The position numbers and the translations under genes were made by a program. Shown here piece after piece: positions 7,561 to 13,846 of a stretch of DNA of 13,846 nucleotides (its first letter is position 1; each line of letters opens with the position of its first letter). Under the pieces are notes generated by a model that was not told the origin of the DNA, searched no databases, and worked only from the letters and a program-made list of their open reading frames with translations. This DNA comes from Euperipatoides rowelli (lineage: Eukaryota; Onychophora; Udeonychophora; Euonychophora; Peripatopsidae). The stretch lies in NCBI GenBank assembly GCA_003024985.2, contig PXIH01S0002436.1; one strand, given 5' to 3'.

Positions 7561-8281
7561 CAGATGTTCCCAAACTTATTTGGCCTACCACCTCCTTTTC
7601 AGAAAAAAAAAATTACTCAGCACCCCCCCTGGAAATCTACATCCTTTAAGCGAACAAACAGAAAGATGAATTTACGAAATTTTATGTACAGTATTTATAT
7701 TTCTACCTACGTTTTACAACATCGTAAAGAAATATGTTGTAAATAAGACATATTGAAGCTTGAAATTATAAAATTATTTTTTAAAATAAACCATAGTAAC
7801 ATTCACATTACACACAGAAAATGAAGATAATGAATAACAATATGAAAATAAATGTCACGAAAACATTAAAAATTACCCTTAATGAGAAGGATGAACGTGG
7901 TGTATAAGTTTATTCCTATAAGATTTTAAATAATTTATTATGCCACCTGATAGTAACAATTTCATAAATCAATTAAATGTGCTTGGAAAAAAAAGGAATA
8001 ATATATAGATCTGTCAGTGAACTTGACCACTTATCGTTATATTAACGTGTATTTTGTGTATTTATTTGGAAAATAATGTAATCACTGCAAATTTAACTCT
8101 ATGTTACACAACAGATGAAACATGTACAAACGGTTTCAAAATGTTCTTCTCTTCTTTCTTTCGCTTCCACCACCCCCTTATTTTTATTCAATGTTCCCAA
8201 TTGAACCTGTGGCTACAGTAGCCCTCTTGGACCACTCCAGCGCACCCTGGGGGGCGTTTTTGCCTACTTTGGAAAACTATG
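7561..8281 (+). mobile_element. hAT-type non-autonomous transposon with 8-bp target duplication
   Basis: The element begins CAGATGTTCCCAAACT, and the reverse complement of its right end begins CATAGTTTTCCAAAGT. These are divergent forms of the CA..TTCCCAAACT terminus typical of many animal hAT families. GTTTAGTT lies directly outside both ends (7553-7560 and 8282-8289), the 8-bp duplication that hAT transposases make. Inside each end is a related C-rich word: CAGCACCCCCCCTGG near the left and CAGCGCACCCTGG near the right. A small palindrome, GGCTACAGTAGCC, lies near 8209-8221. At 721 bp there is no transposase; open frames inside are short and unconvincing. It is a deletion derivative mobilised by an element elsewhere in the genome. 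Confidence 0.88.
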
Positions 8282-8362
8282 GTTTAGTTTATGTATGTTG
8301 TGTGTACGATTATTCAATACATTAAGTTAAATTAAGAATTTTTGTAGTATTTTATATTTATA

Positions 8363-8547
8363 CTTAGTGTAATTTTTATTTTTACATTAATATTTAATTT
8401 ATGTAAATAAACTATTTATGTTTGATTAGTATTTTTATACCAATCTTAGTGTAATTTTTATTTTTACATTAATATTTAATTTATGTAAATAAACTATTTA
8501 TGTTTGATTAGTATTTTTATACCAATCTTAGTGTAATTTTTATTTTT
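8363..8547 (+). repeat. Perfect 82-bp tandem duplication, about 2.25 copies
   Basis: The unit starting CTTAGTGTAATTTTTA occurs at 8363-8444 and again at 8445-8526 with no difference seen. A third partial copy occupies 8527-8547. Perfect identity in fast-evolving AT-rich DNA implies a very recent duplication or an assembly artefact. Confidence 0.93.
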
Positions 8548-8555
8548 TTCAACAG

Positions 8556-8656
8556 ATAGAAGAAAATTTTTTTATAATTGTAAATTTTGGGACTTTAGTT
8601 ATAGTTTACTTGTGTTGTTAAAATCTCAACGAGAAATCTGCAAGAAAAATTTAAAG
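8556..8656 (+). other. Possible small exon, unproven
   Basis: A pyrimidine tract followed by CAACAG ends at 8555 and looks like a good splice acceptor. After it, one frame stays open for 33 codons (8558-8656) and includes NCKFWDFSYSLLVLLKSQ, ending at TGA 8657-8659. The only donor-like site is GTGACA at 8656, which is weak. I cannot join it in frame to the open frame at 9149-9460. Chance remains the simplest explanation. Confidence 0.12.
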
Positions 8657-8659
8657 TGA

Positions 8660-9148
8660 CAGCACACTGTGAATACAATTGTCTATTTTGACATTAACTC
8701 TGCATTTAGGCATTAACTTCTCACTGATTTCACCATACCTGCTGTAGCATGTAAAATGGACTTTATTTATGTTTAGACTGTGTCAGAACATTTCCAGTTT
8801 TATTCTGAATAAGTGAAATCTTGTTGGTGTCATTATTTCTTTACTACGAATCTATGCATAGACTTTAAATTATTCCAATATCAAGAACAACTTTTATTTC
8901 TTTGTTGTTATTTTCATACTGTAACTTGGATGCTTGACGCTAGTTGGTAAACAAATCTAACACAAGCAAAGTTAATAGCAAACTTTATAATTTCAAAGCT
9001 TATTTATTCATGTTCCAATCTTAATGAAATTACATATGTAGGACTGTATTTACTTAATACACTTTTTTATGTATTTAGATTATCTCTGCATAAAACCAGA
9101 AGTTTGTTTTAGCAACTTTGTATTCATACTGTAAATGTTTTCTGGTAA
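8660..9148. other. Spacer or possible intron
   Basis: The base composition is slightly more balanced than elsewhere and there are few homopolymer runs. No frame, repeat or RNA gene is supportable. If 9149-9460 is an exon, this would be intronic. Confidence 0.35.
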
Positions 9149-9460
9149 AAGTATTTTTCAACATATTCATCTGAGTTAAACACTTTTGAACAATCATTTA
9201 TTTTGTTAATCAAGGCTGTGCCGGAATTCAATTTGTTATGTAGACCATATTGTTGTGATTTGGTGACACCTTATCTGGAAAGTTCATCATCCACATCCAA
9301 TAAATTTGCTTGCAGATTAATTTCTGAAATTTTATACACCAGGAAAGTTAGAACCAATATAAATCATCTGCTCAATCAATTAAACTTTGCTCTGATCACC
9401 TCAAACCAAGTTAATGGAAAGGGGGAAACTCTGAGCATTTCATACATAATCCCAGTATAA
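9149..9460 (+). CDS. Candidate 3'-terminal exon, unrecognised protein
   Basis: The frame is open from just after TAA at 9146-9148 to TAA at 9458-9460, giving 103 codons, the longest sense stretch I found in the window. There is no ATG in the N-terminal part, so it would be an internal or terminal exon. Acceptor-like AG positions are at 9150-9151 (TAAAAG) and 9213-9214 (ATCAAG), neither with a strong pyrimidine tract. Readable segments include FNLLCRPYCCDLVTPYLES and FACRLISEILYTRKV, with amphipathic helix-like spacing and a serine-rich stretch (SSSSTSN). I do not recognise the family. Two AATAAA signals follow the stop at 9526 and 9555, as expected for a 3' end. Base composition is less AT-biased than the flanks. 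In DNA with so many stops, 103 open codons could still occur once by chance in six frames, so this is a hypothesis. Confidence 0.38.
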   Translation, partial: KYFSTYSSELNTFEQSFILLIKAVPEFNLLCRPYCCDLVTPYLESSSSTSNKFACRLISEILYTRKVRTNINHLLNQLNFALITSNQVNGKGETLSISYIIPV

Positions 9461-9525
9461 CTTAAACTATCCTGTTCCTGATGCTCAGTAACTGATGCAG
9501 TCCTACCGATGCCTTGATGTGTTCT

Positions 9526-9560
9526 AATAAAGTTTCATTAAACATTTGATCTTCAATAAA
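9526..9560 (+). terminator. Two polyadenylation signals AATAAA
   Basis: AATAAA lies at 9526-9531 and 9555-9560, 65 and 94 bases after the stop of the 9149-9460 frame. TGTTCC and CTTGTG follow as weak GU-rich elements. AATAAA is frequent in this AT-rich DNA, so the position matters more than the word. Confidence 0.35.
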
Positions 9561-9583
9561 TGTTCCAAATTACTTGTGATACA

Positions 9584-10016
9584 TTAACAATTTATTGATT
9601 TTTTTATTTAATGGTCTCAGACTTTTATTTATTTAGATTCTCAGTGTGGCGACATCACCGCTCATAACGACTCATAGTCAAATACTATTTAAACTTTGGT
9701 AAAAATGGTAATAGTTGAATTACTTATTTTAGATTTTTAATAGTTTGTAGATTGGTGTTATGATTTCTTTTAGTGTAGGGGTACATTTAGAAACTTGATA
9801 ATTTATTTTAGGTGGGATTAATTTGGCCAATTTTTGAAATTTTTTTTTTTTTTTTTTTTCATGTATATTTTTGTCTTAAAACCTAAGTATGGTTTTAATT
9901 TGTAGTGAGAAGCTTTTTGTTAGTAATTTTTAGTCAAATGTAAATTAAATAAATTTGAAACTATGTTTTCTTGATAAAATTAAAACATGCGTTGAAGTTT
10001 TTCATTAGACTAGAGA
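9584..10016. other. AT-rich spacer with a 20-base T run
   Basis: The T run occupies 9840-9859. No gene or repeat copy was recognised in the stretch. Confidence 0.5.
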
Positions 10017-10140
10017 CCAAGGATGGCGAACCTTTTCCGACTAGTGAGCCACTTGAAGTTTGGTTTATTACTTTGAAATGTCTAGTGTGCCACCATGACT
10101 CAGCCAGTGAGCATTATTGTACATAAGAAGGCCGCCATAC
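10017..10140 (+). mobile_element. hAT-like transposon left-end fragment
   Basis: CCAAGGATGGCGAACCTTTT, followed by AGTGAGCCACTTGAAG and GTGTGCCACC, has the form of the GGATGGCGAACCT termini seen in widespread animal hAT-type families. No matching right end (AGGTTCGCCATCC) is present in the window, and no target duplication can be defined, so this is a truncated or rearranged copy. It probably extends rightward into the frame at 10127-10369. Confidence 0.45.
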
Positions 10141-10369
10141 TGAGAATCTACCTCGTCTAACATCTTCAAGAACTAGTGATTATTTAGAGCGCTTTGCAGA
10201 TATAAAATTCACAATTTTAGTTACCACCGTGTGTACACTTTCGCATGATTTCATACTTGCTTTCACACACAATGAAATGGAACTGCACAATATAGAGTGG
10301 AACTTTTTCACTAAGAAATTTAACGAGTATGTTGACCCACAAGATTTCGGGCGGCATCGATTGTCATAG
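10127..10369 (+). pseudogene. Open frame of unknown origin, possible transposon gene remnant
   Basis: Eighty codons are open between TAA at 10124-10126 and TAG at 10367-10369, with no early ATG. Segments include RTSDYLERFADIKF, LHNIEWNFFTKKF and NEYVDPQDFGRHRL. The composition is mixed and protein-like, with few low-complexity runs. I recognise no domain or catalytic motif. It follows directly on a hAT-like end fragment, so a decayed transposon gene is plausible. The antisense strand is also open over much of the same interval (10180-10434), and nothing in that translation is recognisable either. Confidence 0.25.
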
Positions 10370-10425
10370 ACACAATTTCCCCTGCGCTGAATTTTATTTT
10401 TGTGCAATTGAAATTTTCTGATAAT

Positions 10426-10545
10426 CAGAGCCATAACCAGGTATATTATTCACACCCAGGGCAAACCTGTTACTGGAACCCTTTCTTACTATTTTAATAA
10501 GGTTTTTATTTTCTTACATGATGGTGCGCCCAGACTATAGATGCC
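10426..10545 (+). repeat. Possible DNA-transposon scrap
   Basis: CAGAGCCATAACCAG followed by CACACCCAGGGCAAAC resembles the CAG..CGTAAC..GG and GCCCGGGGCAA ends of common animal DNA-transposon families. GGTGCGCCC at 10523-10531 resembles the opposite side. No clean inverted repeat or target duplication can be shown. Confidence 0.25.
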
Positions 10546-10834
10546 TTGGACATGTGATATTATACCTGCCAAAATTTTGATTTTTTTTTTACATATATTT
10601 TGTAGTGTTATTCAAGTCTGGATTACCATAATTTTACAGTAATGGTTATTAAGAAATTCAATGAGTTAAATGAGATTTAAAAACAGAATTAAACATTTCT
10701 TTTTTGTTTGGATATCTAAAATGAACTATTTTATAACATCTCTGTATAAAGGTCACATTGAATTCCTTTGATCAAAATGTTGTAATTCATTTTAAAATGT
10801 TATAAAACATGAACAGGAAGTAATGTTTATCTGG
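10546..10834. other. AT-rich spacer
   Basis: No feature is supportable in this stretch. Confidence 0.45.
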
Positions 10835-11130
10835 ATGACTGTCTTTATTGCTAATCATACACAAACTGTTGTTTCAAGATGTTAGTCATTTTACTAATGT
10901 AAATAGACATCGATAAAAGGATGATAAATGCATTCAGCATTACCTTCTCTCTGCATTGTCTTTATGAAATCTAATATTGTTGACAGTCATTATCTGTGTA
11001 GTAAATTATTGTCCATCTGGGAATCAGCTGGTGGTTAATTATAGCTATCTCACCAAAAGATCAGGATGCTTTATTAATTATATTGTTACTGCACAAGTCG
11101 TATGGAAATGAGGCCTTCTTGTCTATGAGA
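10835..11130. promoter_or_regulatory. Complex-sequence block, candidate regulatory element
   Basis: For about 300 bp the sequence lacks the long A/T runs found on both sides and is rich in recognisable binding-site words. ATGACTGTC at 10835-10843 and GACAGTCAT at 10982-10990 form a 9-bp inverted pair; the second lies within TTGACAGTC, which contains the TALE-homeodomain core TGACAG. TTAATTA occurs at 11035-11041 and 11074-11080, and the E-box CAGCTG at 11025-11030. No frame is open through it on either strand. A developmental enhancer or conserved non-coding element would look like this. Conservation cannot be seen here, so this is inference only. Confidence 0.28.
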
Positions 11131-11570
11131 ATAAATTATGATAAAAATATACATTCTTCTTATTTTCTCCCTTTGCAGTTCATTATTTTGTTTGAAAAAT
11201 AATAGCAAATTCAAAAGATTTCCTACCCGAAAATTATCAAATGTAAATTGAAATTATACAAATATTTTCTTCCCAAACTTAAGATGATTTGTGACTAAAT
11301 AACCAACTATGTTCTTCAGAACATAATTAGATTTTTTAAATTATGATTATAATTATTATGCAAAAAAGGTATAGGGCATCACTATTTAACACTTTTAAGA
11401 CTTGGACTAACAGTTTATGATTTCTAAGTAGATATAATGAGGAATATGGTTCCCAGACAGTCTTATTAAATACATCAGTACAATCAAACATATTTACAAC
11501 ATCATATACTATGTTTCATTAATCTCATAAAAATCTCATTACTTATTTAATACAATATTTCAGATATTAT
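11131..11570. other. AT-rich spacer before the minisatellite
   Basis: No gene was seen. The last 50 bases grade into the first, partial minisatellite unit. Confidence 0.45.
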
Positions 11571-12670
11571 TACATTATTTACATACCTAACCTGAATCCT
11601 AACTACAACTACCTTAGTTTAATTCTAAGTATGCAGATATTACATTATTTAATTTCTAAGATTTATCCTAACCTGAACTCTAACTCCACATATCATAGTT
11701 TAATACTAAATATGCAGACGATATTACATAAATACATTCCTAATCTTTATCTAACTTGAACCCAACTCCAACTATTGTAGTTTAACAGTAAATATGCAGA
11801 CATTATTACATTATTTACATTCCTAACCTTTATCCTAATCTCAACCTTAACTTCAATTACCGTAGTTTAACACACAAATATGCATATATTCCATTATTTA
11901 TATCTTCCTAACCTTTATCCTAACCTGAAACTTAACTTCAACTACTGTATTTTAACACTAAATATACAGACTATATTACATTATTTACATTCCTAACCTT
12001 TATTCTAACCACCCTAACTCCAACTATCACAGTTTAATACTAAATATGCAGATGGTATTACATTATTTACATTCCTAATCTTTATCCTAACCTGAACCCT
12101 AATCCAACTACTGTAGTTAACACTAAATATGCAGACAGTATTACATTATTTACATTACTAATCTTTATCCTAACCTTAACCCTAACTCCAACTATCATAG
12201 TTTAGTACTAAATATGCAAAAAATATTACATTATTTACATTCCTAACCTTTATCCTAGCCTGAACCCTAACTCCAAATACCATAGTTTAACAATAAATAT
12301 GTGACAACCATTTACATTATGTACATTCCTAATCTTTATCCTAACCTGAACACTAACTCAACTATTGTAGTTTAACAGTAAATATGCAGACATTATTAAA
12401 TTATTTACATTTCTAATCTTTATCCTAACCTGAACACTAAATTAAACTACCATAGTTAACATTATATATGTGACAACCATTTACATTCCTAACTTTTATC
12501 CTAACCTGAACCCTAACTCCAACTACCAAAGTTTAACACTAAATATGTGGCAACCATTTACATTATTTACATTCCTAACCTTTGTCATAACCTGAACCCT
12601 AACTGCAACTACCACAGTTTAACACTAAATATGTGGTAATGTCAATATTTTTTTCTTCCTAACCTTTAAC
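11571..12670 (+). repeat. Minisatellite, about 13 units of about 83 bp with telomere-like words
   Basis: Each unit reads, in order: TTACATTATTTACATTCC, CCTAACCTTTATCCTAACC, TGAACCCTAACTCC, AACTACCATAGTTTAACA, CTAAATATGCAGACA. The ATG of the junction word recurs at 11632, 11712, 11794, 11880, (variant ATA) 11964, 12046, 12129, 12214, 12299, 12384, 12468, 12544 and 12631. That gives spacings of 76 to 87 bases and a mean near 83. Units are diverged by scattered substitutions and indels. Two junction types exist: TATGCAGAC, mainly in the first eight units, and TATGTGACAACC or TATGTGGCAACC, mainly in the last. CCTAACC and CCCTAAC words suggest derivation from, or convergence on, TTAGGG-type telomere repeats. 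Confidence 0.95.
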
Positions 12671-12761
12671 TATATTTGATTCCAATCATACATTTTTACT
12701 ATTAGTGTTTTAAAAAAGCATGTTATTGAATAGGAGTGAGGCCGATGAAAGTCGGAGCTTA

Positions 12762-12797
12762 CAGTGGAACCCAGAAATGTTTTATTTGATCCTACTG
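12762..12797 (+). mobile_element. Tiny pogo/Tigger-like remnant
   Basis: CAGTGGAACCCAG starts here after TA (12760-12761). The segment ends GATCCTACTG before TA (12798-12799), whose reverse complement is CAGTAGGATC. CAGTGGAACC flanked by TA is the typical terminus of pogo/Tigger elements. Only 36 bases remain between the ends, so this would be an extreme internal deletion, or a chance pairing of a single terminus with flanking sequence. Confidence 0.3.
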
Positions 12798-12799
12798 TA

Positions 12800-13846
12800 A
12801 ACTGAAACTTTTAATTAATCAGAGATCAGTTATATGGTAATTGCTGATAGATATTGTCTCTCTCTATATATGCTTGAATAATGCAATTGCCTAAAAATTA
12901 CCAGCAAATGGGAAAAAGAAACAGCAATGTCCAGGATAAGTCTGGCAACATTTTTTTAATTCCAGCATTAAATTACGTTAAAGGAATTTTAATATATATT
13001 TTTTTCAATAAGTTATTCTACTCACTTTCAGTATAGTGATTATTAGTCAGAATTAATTGTCAATATGTCCATATTGAAGATTTGTTCCACACAATATAAG
13101 GATAGAAAAAATCTTAATGTTGATGACTTAAAAGTTATTTGTTTCCATTTGAGAGGGAAGGATGAGTTTGTGTCTCTAAGTATTCATGAAAAAAAAAACT
13201 ACTGATTATTTTAAATCTATAAATTGATTCAAACTTTTTAACTTATGAAATGCCAAGTTGCATTTAAATAATGAAACATTCTCACATCTTTGTAAATATA
13301 ATAGTGAAATCACAGTGAAGACATAACTTGTAATGCCTTGCCTATATCAGTTGAAATAAATAAAGCAGGTTTGAATTTTTTTTTTGTCAGATCAATTTAC
13401 TATTCTAAATGCTTTCTTGAATATTCAGTCATTTTTGATGGTTACATCTCTACAATGAATTCATGACATGTGAATAATTATTTCTCAACCTTTTCATATT
13501 TCATTTTACAAGAAAAATTTCATATGAAAATAATGCAATATTTTCTTTTAAAAAAATATGGTGAGAAAATTATTGCACAATAAAGGTTTCTACTTTAAAG
13601 TTTTGACATTTATTATTATTTTTGTGCTATATTTAAATTTTATTCTAGTATCATTAATTAGATTTTGTTGTCATTTAGTGATAGTTTTGTTAATAAAATA
13701 GATTATGTAAAAAAATATATATGAAGGGGTGAGAAGGATATAATCCAAAGAAACAGTTTTAGCAAAAATTATATTATGAATTAGTTCTCCTATTTGTCAC
13801 TGGGGGAGCTCATAACAAAATATTTTAAGATTCTGTCCAAAGATGG
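12800..13846. other. AT-rich spacer
   Basis: There is no supportable coding, RNA or repeat feature to the end of the window. Homopolymer runs and scattered AATAAA words only. Confidence 0.5.

Noticed and set aside
7564-8325. Two plus-strand frames at 7564-7746 and 8122-8325
   Set aside because: They cover the terminal and subterminal repeats of the hAT element, and the second runs past its right end, so they are non-coding by position.
10180-10434. Minus-strand 84-codon frame
   Set aside because: It overlaps an equally open plus-strand frame and transposon scraps, and no domain is recognisable; I could not support it as a gene.
11571-12670. CRISPR-like array
   Set aside because: Units of 83 bp repeat along their whole length with no unique spacers, so it is a minisatellite in eukaryotic DNA.
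12740-12757. Hammerhead-ribozyme-like core GCCGATGAAAGTCGG
   Set aside because: It forms only a 4-bp stem and lacks the CUGAUGA and GAAA core arrangement and the flanking helices.

Overview
This is a strongly AT-rich piece of nuclear eukaryotic DNA, most likely from an animal. It has no bacterial gene organisation. It carries long A/T runs, remnants of animal-type DNA transposons (hAT-like, a TTAA-flanked family, a possible pogo/Tigger scrap), fragments of THAP and MADF DNA-binding domains, and a minisatellite full of CCTAACC/CCCTAAC words like degenerate TTAGGG telomere sequence. An AT-rich invertebrate fits best, but nothing here identifies a species. No complete gene is present.

Layout. 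Positions 1-3130 are a repeat cluster. Two copies of one MITE family (104-349 and 2891-3120) have terminal inverted repeats and target-site duplications. Two small foldback repeats lie in opposite orientation (758-823 and 1996-2064). Between them is a frame encoding most of a THAP zinc-finger domain (921-1178), now broken. An interspersed repeat at 2444-2872 contains a nearly perfect 145-bp-offset tandem duplication beginning in poly-G. Positions 3130-5217 are mostly unremarkable AT-rich DNA, with a motif-dense block at 4075-4265 and a clustered G-run tract at 4398-4447 with G-quadruplex potential.

Positions 5218-6204 hold an inverted copy of the 2444-2872 repeat. It is split by a 723-bp transposon (5328-6050) with 25-bp-class inverted repeats and TTAA on both sides. 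On its minus strand that transposon keeps the start of a MADF (Myb/SANT-like) domain. Positions 7561-8281 are an intact-ended non-autonomous hAT-type element with the 8-bp duplication GTTTAGTT. A perfect 82-bp tandem duplication follows (8363-8547).

Positions 9149-9460 are the best candidate for host coding DNA: 103 open codons, a stop, then two AATAAA signals, as expected of a 3'-terminal exon. I do not recognise the protein. Positions 10017-10545 hold fragments of further DNA transposons and a short open frame of unknown meaning. Positions 10835-11130 form a non-repetitive, motif-rich block that could be a regulatory element. Positions 11571-12670 are a minisatellite of about 13 copies of an 83-bp unit. 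The rest, to 13846, is AT-rich spacer apart from a 36-bp pogo/Tigger-like remnant at 12762-12797.

The likely picture is an intergenic or intronic region shaped by successive transposon insertions, with possible regulatory blocks and perhaps the last exon of a plus-strand gene near 9.2-9.5 kb. The most unusual item is the TTAA-flanked element carrying a MADF remnant, because its target site and its protein domain point to different transposon superfamilies.
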